From Tenericutes bacterium ADurb.Bin239 (GTDB lineage: Bacteria > Bacillota_I > Bacilli_A > RFN20 > CAG-826), in NCBI GenBank assembly GCA_002069815.1, contig MWCB01000009.1, positions 1-52,895 of the forward strand: a stretch of DNA of 52,895 bases. The letters run 5' to 3'. Shown here piece after piece: positions 1 to 7,915 of the stretch; the stretch's first letter is position 1, and the number at the start of each line of letters is the position of its first letter. Position numbers and translations under genes: made by a program. A model generated the notes under the pieces. The model was given only the letters and a program-made list of their open reading frames with translations. It had not been told where the DNA came from and did no database searches.

Positions 1-292
1 TTTTGAAATTTATCCTCTAAACAGAGAGGATTTAAGCAAAATAAAGAATGTGTATTTATTAAATGTTGTTTGGAGGATGACCGATACAACATCTGATCTG
101 TATAATACTTATAAACCATTTTGGGAGAAGGAAGTTCCTTCTGAAGAAGAAATCAGCAAAATGCAATCGTTATTTTCTTCTATAACAAAGGATATATTCA
201 AATTTGTCAAAGTCCAATTTATGCCTTTTGATGAATTCATTTCAATAATTGATGACAATAGAATGCACTATTTAAATCGTTATTTTATTTAA
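1..292 (+). CDS. hypothetical protein, C-terminal part, cut by window edge
   Basis: The frame is open from base 2 to a TAA at 290-292 with no stop, so the gene begins outside the window; the GTG at 50 is only an internal codon. About 96 residues are visible, acidic in the middle, with no motif I recognise. The next frame continues with plausible protein-like sequence (see the remnant at 276-387), so this stop may come from a small indel in the T-rich stretch at about 276-289. Function unknown. Confidence 0.45.
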   Translation, partial: FEIYPLNREDLSKIKNVYLLNVVWRMTDTTSDLYNTYKPFWEKEVPSEEEISKMQSLFSSITKDIFKFVKVQFMPFDEFISIIDDNRMHYLNRYFI

Positions 293-387
293 TTACAAAG
301 TTATCGATTCTCTAATTGATACAAAATATATATGTTACTATTGTGGCTCTGAATGGACTGTAATTGTCAATTAAATTATGTCGTTTT
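276..387 (+). pseudogene. frameshifted remnant upstream of the IS
   Basis: Frame 0 from 276 reads protein-like sequence including a CYYCG zinc-ribbon-like stretch and ends at a TAA (372-374). It then runs ATT-ATG-TCG-TTT into the left IS end. It looks like the continuation of the left-edge gene after an indel plus a nonsense change. Removing 388-1967 joins this frame exactly to the open frame at 1968-2050. That is what I see; calling it one decayed gene is inference. Confidence 0.4.
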
Positions 388-399
388 GGGAGTGCGGAC
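388..399 (+). repeat. IS left inverted repeat
   Basis: Left tip gggagtgcggac, matching the right tip in inverted orientation with a single mismatch. It lies 36 bp upstream of the transposase start. Confidence 0.8.
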
Positions 400-434
400 A
401 ATAAGTTGGACTAGAAATAGAGGAACATATCGAG

Positions 435-1949
435 ATGTACAAGCTAAAAACGATTCAGAAAACATTAGCGTTATTAAAGAAATACGATTATCAAATTGAA
501 AAGACAGCCCGCGAAACGGGCATCAAGTCACGAACAATCAAAAGTTGGTACGACAAAGAGCGGAAGGGTCTCCCCTTACTGATCAGTCCAAGGAATAAAC
601 TATCTAAATTTACCCCGATGATGCGGAAAGAAGTCATTGATTATTATTTTGAACATGGCCAAAGCGCATCAAGAGCCTGCAGACATTTTGGCTATCCAGC
701 AAGAACGACATTAATCGAGTGGATCAAAAAAGACCGACGGTTTGAAGGTTCCCCTCCGCTTAAGCCAAGGAAAAAAGGGATAAAAATAAGCAAAGACGAA
801 AAAAAGAATATCGTGATTGAATCAGTTTCATCAAAGCAACCAGTAAAAGACATAGCGGCCAAGTATAATACAACGAGAGAAGTCATCTATGCGTGGCAGA
901 AAGAACTAACTGGTGTATCAATGAATAGAACCAAAAAAGGCCCAGAGACTATAAATAACCTCAAAGCTGAAGTGGAGCGATTAAGAATCGAACATCAAAG
1001 ACTCGACATCGAAAATAAGATATTAAAGAAGGCAAATGAAATTTTAAAAAAAGACATGGGCACTGATTATGATGGATTAACAAACAGAGAAAAAACCCAA
1101 ATAATCAGTGCCCTATCTCAACAATACGCAGTAAAGATTCTTACAGAAAAATTAAATATTGCAAGATCCACCTATTTTTACTCTAAAAAAGCTTTGGAAT
1201 TCGATAAATATGAAAAGGACCGCCTCATCTTAAAAAGATTGTTTCTGGATAATTACTCAACCTTTGGGTATCGTAGGATGAGGCAAGCACTGAAAATTGA
1301 AACCGGGGTGATCATGTCAGAAAAAGTGATAAGGCGTCTCATGAAAGAAGAAAGTCTTGTGGTTTATGTGCCCAAGTCACGAAAATATAGCTCCTATAAA
1401 GGTGAGATAACTCCTTCGGTTCCCAACGTACTTAATCGTGATTTTAATGCATCACAGCCGTATGAGAACATGGTTACGGATATCACTGAGTTTGGACTTC
1501 GGGATGGGAAAGTCTATCTATCGCCCCTTATTGATTGTTTCACCGTGGTACCTATTACGTGGATGATAGGAAAAGCACCGACAAGTGAATTAACGAACTC
1601 AATGCTTATGGATGCGTATCAGCAAATTGGAAAGCAAAAGATGATTGTCCATAGCGACCGTGGCTTTCATTACCGTTTAGATAGTTGGATTAATCGAATG
1701 AATGATTATGGATATATCCGTTCAATGAGTAAGAAGGGATGTTCGCCTGATAATGCGGCCTGTGAAGGATTCTTCGGAACATTGAAGAAAGAATTCTTTT
1801 ATCCAAGGGATTGGAGATTAGTAACAACCGATGAGTTTACGAGCGAGTTGGAGAAATATCTAGATTGGTTTGTAAACAAAAGAATAAAAAGAAAACTAAA
1901 TTATTTAAGTCCTAAAGCGTTTATGTTAAATTATTTACAAACAGTCTAA
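435..1949 (+). CDS. IS3-family transposase, single-ORF form
   Basis: DDE transposase of 504 residues that moves the surrounding IS. The N-terminal third carries two helix-turn-helix units (about 1-60 and 110-160). A leucine-rich coiled coil follows at about 175-210, then an HTH_21-like segment and an rve integrase core. The catalytic triad is visible: D349 (VTDIT), D408 (HSDRG) and E444 (ACEGFFG), with the DD(35)E spacing of IS3-type enzymes. IS3 members usually encode OrfA and OrfB in two frames joined by -1 frameshifting; here they form one uninterrupted frame, as in some IS150-like relatives. All key residues are intact, so it may be active. Confidence 0.93.
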   Translation: MYKLKTIQKTLALLKKYDYQIEKTARETGIKSRTIKSWYDKERKGLPLLISPRNKLSKFTPMMRKEVIDYYFEHGQSASRACRHFGYPARTTLIEWIKKDRRFEGSPPLKPRKKGIKISKDEKKNIVIESVSSKQPVKDIAAKYNTTREVIYAWQKELTGVSMNRTKKGPETINNLKAEVERLRIEHQRLDIENKILKKANEILKKDMGTDYDGLTNREKTQIISALSQQYAVKILTEKLNIARSTYFYSKKALEFDKYEKDRLILKRLFLDNYSTFGYRRMRQALKIETGVIMSEKVIRRLMKEESLVVYVPKSRKYSSYKGEITPSVPNVLNRDFNASQPYENMVTDITEFGLRDGKVYLSPLIDCFTVVPITWMIGKAPTSELTNSMLMDAYQQIGKQKMIVHSDRGFHYRLDSWINRMNDYGYIRSMSKKGCSPDNAACEGFFGTLKKEFFYPRDWRLVTTDEFTSELEKYLDWFVNKRIKRKLNYLSPKAFMLNYLQTV

Positions 1950-1955
1950 AAAAAC

Positions 1956-1967
1956 GTCCGCAGTCCC
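1956..1967 (-). repeat. IS right inverted repeat
   Basis: Right tip gtccgcagtccc, just 6 bp after the transposase stop, complementary to the left tip at 11 of 12 positions. Confidence 0.8.
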
Positions 1968-2050
1968 TTATTTATAAATCAGAAATTGAAACATTTGATT
2001 ACTTTATTCTTAAATTAGACCCAAATAATTGGGACAGATATAAGGTTTGA
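1968..2050 (+). pseudogene. C-terminal fragment of the IS-interrupted gene
   Basis: Right of the IS the frame reads about 27 residues rich in D, E, Y and F, containing LDPNNWDRYKV, and stops at TGA 2048-2050. Joined to the ATG at 378 by removing the IS it gives a continuous frame. It has no start of its own. The stretch 2051-2185 holds no gene that I can support. Confidence 0.4.
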
Positions 2051-2185
2051 TTTTTTTTAGGAGTGATCTTTTCCTGTTTTCAAAAGAAAAATATTACTTC
2101 AAAAAAACTATGTATTTAGATGAAATCAATCTCTTTCAAGAAATTTGAAAAATTAAAATGGAATAAAATACTAATGAAAGAGAAT

Positions 2186-3316
2186 TTAATAATGTCCTTT
2201 TAGCATTAACAAAACAACCAAGTTATTCTTGTTTTGGAAAACAATGCGGTCTTTTTGTGTCGTCCGAATGGACTTCCAACCATGCAAATTACCTTTTAAA
2301 GGTTCCGCCTTAAAGCGCGATGTAAAAGGGTCATTGCTTAGCTCGATGATTAATTTCTTGGTCTTTTCCAGAAGCATTTTATCTTTTGCTAAATCTTTTT
2401 CATCTTTGTCTGCCTTTTTTATATACTTAATGTTTGGATACTGTAGTGGATCAATGATAGTAGGATTGATGTAATGAACACTTGTGACTGCACGCTCTGG
2501 CGTAGCGAAATTGAACGTGTTTCTTAAATCGGATTCAACAAGCGAAGTTTCCACATTTCCAAAATGAGCTATTAAGAATTGCTCTATTGAATCATCATCA
2601 TAATCATAATAAATTGGAATCTCACGGAATCTACCAATACCATCAATAGTTTCGTAAAGGTATCCCCATTCGTTATTGTACATTCTTCTAATAATAGGTT
2701 CATAAATGATATTGATGATTTCCTCTATGACTTTTGCACCTTTCTTCCCTGTTTTCGATGAAAAGGTACTTAAGTTTGCCACCAGCATTTTAAAACCTGG
2801 GAATAAGCGAGGATCGATTTTTCCTTTCCCAAGATACTTTTTAACGAATTCTAATTCTTTAATAATGAGATCTAGCAAATTGGGAATAATCTTGCCTAAA
2901 TTATCATCGGTTGAATAAAGTGCAAGAAGGTACAGGGAAATAAAATATGAGGGAATAAAAACATATTCTTGTTCGCATGTATATCCATTTGTTGCGACTT
3001 TCTTTAAAAAATCAGCATGTTCTAGGTCACAAAACGTATGAAATACATCGCCAACAGGGCCGAAATAATGTGAAGAATGAGAGTTAGGAAATTGATAGAT
3101 TTGCCGAGACACTAAATATCTAACATATTCCAACATGGTAAGGGGAGTCTGGGTAACAATTGGTAACAAATTTACATCAACAATCATTGTCGACAAGGGG
3201 ACTTTAATCTTGCTTTCGTCAACTTTGTATTTTAGATCCATGATTGAGCCAAGAAGCTTTTCAAGATTGACATTGATTTGATCAAGGACTACTAAATCAT
3301 TTTTAACAAGGTACAT
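2186..3316 (-). CDS. unknown domain fused to a YoeB/RelE-type mRNA interferase
   Basis: A protein of 376 residues from the second ATG (378 from the first). AAGGA lies 7 nt before the second ATG but only 1 nt before the first, so I start at 3316. The last ~80 residues match YoeB/Txe toxins in order: PF, then EPLKGNLHGW, then R, DRIVF and a terminal HY. The YoeB residues equivalent to E46, R59, R65, H83 and Y84 are all present (E340, R353, R359, H377, Y378 counted from the first ATG); E63 is K. YoeB cleaves mRNA in the ribosomal A site. The ~300 N-terminal residues match no family I know. No YefM-like antitoxin gene lies beside it. Function of the whole is inferred. Confidence 0.7.
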   Translation of the reverse strand: MYLVKNDLVVLDQINVNLEKLLGSIMDLKYKVDESKIKVPLSTMIVDVNLLPIVTQTPLTMLEYVRYLVSRQIYQFPNSHSSHYFGPVGDVFHTFCDLEHADFLKKVATNGYTCEQEYVFIPSYFISLYLLALYSTDDNLGKIIPNLLDLIIKELEFVKKYLGKGKIDPRLFPGFKMLVANLSTFSSKTGKKGAKVIEEIINIIYEPIIRRMYNNEWGYLYETIDGIGRFREIPIYYDYDDDSIEQFLIAHFGNVETSLVESDLRNTFNFATPERAVTSVHYINPTIIDPLQYPNIKYIKKADKDEKDLAKDKMLLEKTKKLIIELSNDPFTSRFKAEPLKGNLHGWKSIRTTQKDRIVFQNKNNLVVLLMLKGHY

Positions 3317-3377
3317 ATGCATTTCCTTTTTTTAGTGTAAGCAATAAATAGTCCGTTTGCTTAACATACTTTTTTTC

Positions 3378-3386
3378 ATTATAACA
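3378..3386 (-). promoter_or_regulatory. extended -10 promoter of the fused toxin gene
   Basis: On the minus strand the bases read TGTTATAAT, a perfect TATAAT with the TGN extension, about 60 nt upstream of the start. The -35 region is weak (TTTTAG), as is usual for extended -10 promoters. The rest of 3317-3626 holds no gene; a TATAAT at 3562-3567 on the + strand may serve the next gene. Confidence 0.55.
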
Positions 3387-3626
3387 GTATTGTTTAACTT
3401 CTAAAAGTAGTTACAACTGTCAATTAAACAATGTCAATTTAAGAGTTAAAGGTCATATTGAATCAATTTACCCATGTTGAGGAGTTATTGAAAATTGTAT
3501 TCTTATGCGGAAAATAAATATATGCCGTCATATACAACATAGTAAATATCTTGTGGCGTTGTATAATTAAGGAAGAAAACGACAACATTTAGATTTCACT
3601 TTTCAAAAACCCATAGGAGAATAATT

Positions 3627-3908
3627 ATGGTAATACCACGAAAATACAAGGATGTAAAATTACAAACAAATGAAGAGTTAATCCGTGAAAAAAACGAATT
3701 GGTTAAATCCATTTCTAAAGAAGAAAAGAAACAAATGAGGCTTCTTGATGAAAAAGTAGCTAGAGAGCGTGCGGGGAGCTTTAAAGAATTATGGATTATA
3801 GAAGATGAAGGCATTCTTTACCGATGGAATCTAGAAAGATTAATTGTCGTGCTCCGAGAAATTAGAAGAAGGGTGAATACGAATAAATGGCTATATTTTG
3901 GGAGATAA
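3627..3908 (+). CDS. small charged helical protein of unknown function
   Basis: A 93-residue protein with an AGGAG ribosome site 7 nt before the ATG. Residues 10-50 are rich in K and E with leucine spacing suggestive of a coiled coil; the C-terminal half is basic (ERLIVVLREIRRR). No domain recognised. It stands alone between the divergent toxin-fusion gene and the CpXC gene. Its good Shine-Dalgarno argues that it is translated. Confidence 0.55.
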   Translation: MVIPRKYKDVKLQTNEELIREKNELVKSISKEEKKQMRLLDEKVARERAGSFKELWIIEDEGILYRWNLERLIVVLREIRRRVNTNKWLYFGR

Positions 3909-3993
3909 CTGTACTAAGAGTGTTTATAGTATTCTTTTAACAATCATTTCTAAAAAGTGATTAATAATAATGAAAAATAGGAGAGAAAAAAAT

Positions 3994-4716
3994 ATGGAAT
4001 TTTGTTTAGGAAACCCTGAAAAGATAGAAGGAGATGTGAAGTGTCGCCATTGTCCTCAAGTCAATTTTATTAGTCAAAAAACAATGGTGATTGATAACAA
4101 GAGTCGAAGTGAAGCTAAGGCGATTCTGGATAAGTACAAATATTTCATGACGAAATGTGCCAAATGTGGAGCGGAACGATTTCTTATTCATCCTTTCTTT
4201 TATGTGGCAAATTCATTCAAAATCAATGGCGTGGAATATGGGCAATGGGCAATTCAATTGGTAAATGATGGAAAGGAAGCCCTTGAATTTGCTAACTATA
4301 TCGATGAGTTACGGAAAATGCCGGAACACAAAGATGACTGGACGACCTATCGCGTGAGAGTCGTGTGGAATAGGGATGATTTCTATGAAAAACTAAGAAT
4401 TGTCATTAGCTTAGCCGACGATCGCGTGATTGAACACTTAAGAAAACGTCGTAAAGAGGAGTTAGAAAAACAAACGGGAAAAAAAGTCATCAGAAGTAAA
4501 TTTTTGTTTGAAGACGGTAAGATGACGATTTGTTTCGAGTTTAAGAATTTTGATGATGATGTCTTTGAAATTAATCAAGAAAACTATCAAAACGCCTTAG
4601 ATGAACTTGCAAAAACACTTATCATGAATAATGACGATGACATCATCGTTAATCATGAAATGTTTGACACAAAATACTTATTTAATCAGGCTTATAAGCC
4701 CATTCATCAACGTTAG
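3994..4716 (+). CDS. CpXC-domain zinc-ribbon protein
   Basis: A protein of 240 residues if started at the ATG preceded by GGAG at 10 nt (an in-frame ATG lies 24 nt upstream but has no site). The N-terminal half has two cysteine pairs, CRHC and CAKC, about 35-40 residues apart, the layout of CpXC domains, which are presumed zinc-binding and of unknown role. The C-terminal half is acidic and mixed alpha/beta. It stops 36 nt before the next start, so the two are probably co-transcribed. The family assignment rests on the cysteine pattern only. Confidence 0.6.
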   Translation: MEFCLGNPEKIEGDVKCRHCPQVNFISQKTMVIDNKSRSEAKAILDKYKYFMTKCAKCGAERFLIHPFFYVANSFKINGVEYGQWAIQLVNDGKEALEFANYIDELRKMPEHKDDWTTYRVRVVWNRDDFYEKLRIVISLADDRVIEHLRKRRKEELEKQTGKKVIRSKFLFEDGKMTICFEFKNFDDDVFEINQENYQNALDELAKTLIMNNDDDIIVNHEMFDTKYLFNQAYKPIHQR

Positions 4717-4752
4717 AAGTTGGTTCTAACAAAGAACGTTAAGGAAAGACAA

Positions 4753-5469
4753 ATGGCAACATCACAAAGAAAAAAAGAAATCATTCATCGCTTCAATAAA
4801 GAAAACTACATTAAGCTTACTTTTAGATTGCGGAAAGGTCTTGATAAAACCATGATCAAATGCCTGTCTAAACGAGAAAGCAAGAATATGGTGATAAGAG
4901 ATGCGCTTTGTGATAATTTGCTCAAATATGAATGTAGCAGTCCTGATGTCTATGAAGAAGTTTTAGACATCCGTGAAAAACTAAGAATTGTTGCGATTAT
5001 TTGTAAAGGTTTTTTTAAAACTGAAGTTTTAGAAATCATGCTTAAATTCTACAATCATGGCGTTTTGTCTCTCGACGGATTGAATCTTGTCCTCAATGAA
5101 TTTGCTTATCAATATGTCCCTGACTTTGATGATCCAACCTGCATGGTAGATGATTTCGAAGGTTATGACGCCAGTCAAATCTTAGACCACAAAGAGAAAA
5201 AAGCGATGGATTTAGCAAAGCATGGTTATAATAAAGAGGATGTTCTAAGCGCCATGCTATTCATGATTGAAAGAGATTTTATCCATGAAGCGGACATGGC
5301 TGAACTTGTGGAATACTTTACAGGCCTTAAAAATCTTACAATCGATGATTTAGAAGACTATCGTCATTATTATAATTTTGGTGCTTTTGCCGCTGTTAAA
5401 AACAAGTATGATGCGACGATTCATGGCATCGTTCATATCGAAAAAGATGAAGATGATTTTGAAGATTGA
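4753..5469 (+). CDS. putative ribbon-helix-helix-like protein
   Basis: A 238-residue protein. The start is the ATG following AAGGAAA; a TTG 33 nt upstream lacks a site. Residues about 18-50 read like a ribbon-helix-helix segment (a strand IKLTFRLRKG, then two helices), as in Arc/CopG-type DNA-binding proteins, but this is a weak match. The remainder is acidic, ending in a D/E-rich tail. It follows the CpXC gene closely and precedes the ADP-ribosylglycohydrolase by ~100 nt. No partner or operator identified; function unknown. Confidence 0.5.
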   Translation: MATSQRKKEIIHRFNKENYIKLTFRLRKGLDKTMIKCLSKRESKNMVIRDALCDNLLKYECSSPDVYEEVLDIREKLRIVAIICKGFFKTEVLEIMLKFYNHGVLSLDGLNLVLNEFAYQYVPDFDDPTCMVDDFEGYDASQILDHKEKKAMDLAKHGYNKEDVLSAMLFMIERDFIHEADMAELVEYFTGLKNLTIDDLEDYRHYYNFGAFAAVKNKYDATIHGIVHIEKDEDDFED

Positions 5470-5566
5470 TAGGGAACAATTTTTCTTTGTTACAATCAAG
5501 ACTAAACACATGAATCATGTAGTCAATCACGCTATCACACTGCTAGGATGACTGAAAGGAGTCAAT

Positions 5567-6760
5567 ATGCATAGTAGAAGATACATCCAAATCCTTGAAA
5601 AATATGTATCCCAAGACCAAATTCAAAAGTACATAGGTTGTCTTATCGGAGGTGCAGTCGGTGATGCTTTAGGATACCCAGTCGAGTTTTTTAGCTTAGA
5701 CGAAATCAAGGCGAAGTATGGGGAACAAGGCATTCAACATTATGATTTAAATAATGGCGTCGCCGAAGTCTCCGATGATACCCAGATGACCCTTTTTACT
5801 GCTTCGGGATATCTACTAGGCGCAGTACGATGGATCTATGCTGAATATGGCTTAGGTGCGCATCACTCTTACTGTCGAAAAAGCTATGAGGACTGGTTAC
5901 TTACGCAAACACGTAAGTCCATGCCAAAAGGTGATACAAGGGTTTCTTCTTGGCTGATGGCCATTCCTGAGCTCTACCATCGTCGCGCTCCTGGTCAAAC
6001 ATGTTTAGCCTTTAACAATGAATGCAATATTGACCATCCAAACAATGATAGTAAAGGCTGTGGTGGCGTCATGCGCGTGGCACCAGTAGGCTTAATTTAT
6101 CCTGTATTTTTTGAGACAGAAGACACAAAAGGGAGCCATGTCATTTATGAAGCGGCGCAATGCGCTGCCTTAACGCATGGGCATGAGCTTGGTTATATTC
6201 CGGCTGGATGTTTCGCACAAATCATCAATCTCGCTAGTCACACAGACATGAAACTGGATGACATCATTGAACGCTCCCTAGAAGACACTGCAATTCATTT
6301 TTCACACTGTCAAGAATTTCCCTATTTTCTCGACATGATGCAAAAAGCCATTGATTTATCTATGTCAGCCGATAGCGATGAGATATGTATCGCAAAAATC
6401 GGCGAGGGTTGGGTCGCAGAAGAAGCCTTAGCGATAGCAGTTTACTGTGCTTTACGTCATCAAGATGATTTTGTAGCCGGCATTAGAGCGGCCGTCAACC
6501 ATGATGGTGATAGCGATTCAACCGGTTCCATTACTGGCAATATCCTTGGGGCGTATCTCGGGCTCAAAAGCATTCCAGAAGCATTTTTAAAAGAGCTTGA
6601 ACTGAGAGATGTCATTATCGAAATCGCCCTTGATTTAGCCACAGAAAAGAATGCCTCTAAAATCTATGAGGAGCTTAACCTCGAAGACAACTTTCTTCAC
6701 AAGTATCAGATTCGGGCGCTTGATGACTTTATTCATCTCCGACAAAAAAATAACCAATGA
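5567..6760 (+). CDS. ADP-ribosylglycohydrolase (DraG/ARH family)
   Basis: Predicted to remove ADP-ribose from modified proteins or related conjugates using two divalent metal ions. The family signatures appear in order: GCLIGGAVGDALG (24-36), SDDTQM (69-74), GCGGVMRVAP (164-173), THGHELGY (203-210) and HDGDSDSTG (312-320), so the metal-binding aspartates and threonines are present. Length 397 fits the family. AAAGGAG lies at normal distance before the ATG, inside a short hairpin (tgact/agtca). No ADP-ribosyltransferase is encoded nearby, so its substrate is unknown. It sits between mobile-type genes and the metallopeptidase, which suggests accessory cargo. Confidence 0.88.
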   Translation: MHSRRYIQILEKYVSQDQIQKYIGCLIGGAVGDALGYPVEFFSLDEIKAKYGEQGIQHYDLNNGVAEVSDDTQMTLFTASGYLLGAVRWIYAEYGLGAHHSYCRKSYEDWLLTQTRKSMPKGDTRVSSWLMAIPELYHRRAPGQTCLAFNNECNIDHPNNDSKGCGGVMRVAPVGLIYPVFFETEDTKGSHVIYEAAQCAALTHGHELGYIPAGCFAQIINLASHTDMKLDDIIERSLEDTAIHFSHCQEFPYFLDMMQKAIDLSMSADSDEICIAKIGEGWVAEEALAIAVYCALRHQDDFVAGIRAAVNHDGDSDSTGSITGNILGAYLGLKSIPEAFLKELELRDVIIEIALDLATEKNASKIYEELNLEDNFLHKYQIRALDDFIHLRQKNNQ

Positions 6761-6811
6761 TGTTTTTATCAAATTGTATTATTACAAAGTGATGAAATTG
6801 GAGGACTTGAT

Positions 6812-7450
6812 ATGGATTGGAACTTAAAAGGTTTTAAGATTGTCATAGAGGAGGAAGGCGAAGAAAAATTTGGCTTTATCACTAAGGAACAACTCCCATG
6901 GCCAATCGGCTTATTTCGAGAAAAGCACTATTATGAAGAATCTAATATTTCTTGGATGCAATATCGTCTTAAAACACAAGAGCAGGTTGAGCAGAAATAC
7001 CAAGAACTATTAGACATGTGCCCAGCAGTGCAAAGGGATGATTTTTCTAAAAACAAGCTGGCTATCATGATCGTTATCAAATCCATTGGCGATATCTATG
7101 TTGATAGAAAAACTGCCGGAAAAATTATAAAAGGTGATAAATTAGCAAGAGCTATCCTGTTCCACGAGATTGGTCATTTTGAAAATTTTGGAAGGCAATA
7201 CCCTGAAAGCTATGAAGATAGACCTAAAGCCATTAGCGAGGGGCGTGTTTCTCAGCAAGAAACTGATGCAGATAATTTTGCTTTTGAAGTTTGCGGAGAT
7301 GATTTTTATGATGCTATGAAACAAGATCTGGAAAATGCGACTGCTGCATATTCGAAATGCCAAAGCGATGACTTAATGTTTCTGATAGTGGAACTAAAGC
7401 TAAGAATAACTAATTTGGTAAAAATAATTAAAATGAAAAGGGAATTATAG
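6812..7450 (+). CDS. ImmA/IrrE-type zinc metallopeptidase
   Basis: A 212-residue protein with GGAGG before the ATG. It contains HEIGH (residues 118-122) and a downstream ETDADNFA (150-157), the zincin pattern in which two histidines and the later glutamate bind zinc and E119 is catalytic. In phages and mobile elements ImmA/IrrE proteins cleave a repressor to induce genes. Here no repressor gene is adjacent. It lies 51 nt after the glycohydrolase and just before the prophage packaging genes, so it could be the last bacterial-side gene or a leftover of the prophage control region. Confidence 0.75.
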   Translation: MDWNLKGFKIVIEEEGEEKFGFITKEQLPWPIGLFREKHYYEESNISWMQYRLKTQEQVEQKYQELLDMCPAVQRDDFSKNKLAIMIVIKSIGDIYVDRKTAGKIIKGDKLARAILFHEIGHFENFGRQYPESYEDRPKAISEGRVSQQETDADNFAFEVCGDDFYDAMKQDLENATAAYSKCQSDDLMFLIVELKLRITNLVKIIKMKREL

Positions 7451-7529
7451 TCCCCCGGTCACCGAGATTACTTGTTGATTACAAGTACCGCAGCCCCCAC
7501 CTCACAAATGCGGGAGGCAAAAATTTCAA

Positions 7530-7562
7530 AAACCCAGGTTTCCAAAAGGGCCTGGTTTTTTA
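7530..7562 (+). terminator. terminator-like hairpin before terS
   Basis: CCAGG (7534-7538) pairs with CCTGG (7551-7555), followed by six T. The hairpin sits about 20 nt before the small terminase ribosome site and may insulate the late operon from the metallopeptidase transcript. Confidence 0.55.
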
Positions 7563-7573
7563 TTGGAGGAAAC

Positions 7574-7906
7574 ATGATTCAAGAAAAAATACAAAATGAA
7601 TACGAGCGACTTTTGCATTTATTTAAAGATGTTGATGAAAACAAAACAAAACTGGTTAACGAGCTGCTGATGAAGGCAGCTTTTCTTAAAGTTCAATTAG
7701 ACGAACTAGAGGTTTCACTAAAAAAACATGGGGCTATTCAGTTCTCAAATAAAGGTAACTCTCGTGAATCCGTTAACTACAAAACATACCTTAAAACCTT
7801 GACGGTATATCAAGGAATTATTAAGACACTCAGCATTGTGATGGGTAGAAATACAATCGATGATGACGACGAGTTTGATGAGTTTCTAAGAACCGCAAAT
7901 TTGTAA
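7574..7906 (+). CDS. phage terminase small subunit-like protein
   Basis: A 110-residue protein with GGAGG at normal distance; the frame is open further upstream, but through the terminator-like hairpin. A helical N-terminus is followed by a middle segment (KHG..., SVNYKTYLKTLTVYQGIIKTL) and a D/E-rich tail, like P27-type small terminases that recognise phage DNA for packaging. Position at the head of the packaging module supports the call; the sequence alone is not decisive. The next gene is unexpectedly not the large subunit but a leucine-rich repeat protein. Confidence 0.6.
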   Translation: MIQEKIQNEYERLLHLFKDVDENKTKLVNELLMKAAFLKVQLDELEVSLKKHGAIQFSNKGNSRESVNYKTYLKTLTVYQGIIKTLSIVMGRNTIDDDDEFDEFLRTANL

Positions 7907-7915
7907 GGAGGCTAT

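Larger units (their letters stand above)
388..1967 (+). mobile_element. IS3-family insertion sequence
   Basis: A 1580-bp element bounded by 12-bp imperfect inverted repeats: gggagtgcggac on the left, and gtccgcagtccc on the right, which reads gggactgcggac on the other strand (11 of 12 match). One transposase gene fills it. I see no clear 3-4 bp target duplication: the flanks are TTT on the left and TTA on the right. Excision at these ends restores a reading frame across the target, which supports the boundaries. Confidence 0.85.

Noticed and set aside
7472..7573. Longer N-terminus for the small terminase
   Set aside because: The extension would run through a terminator-like hairpin and is unlike protein; GGAGG sits before the ATG at 7574.
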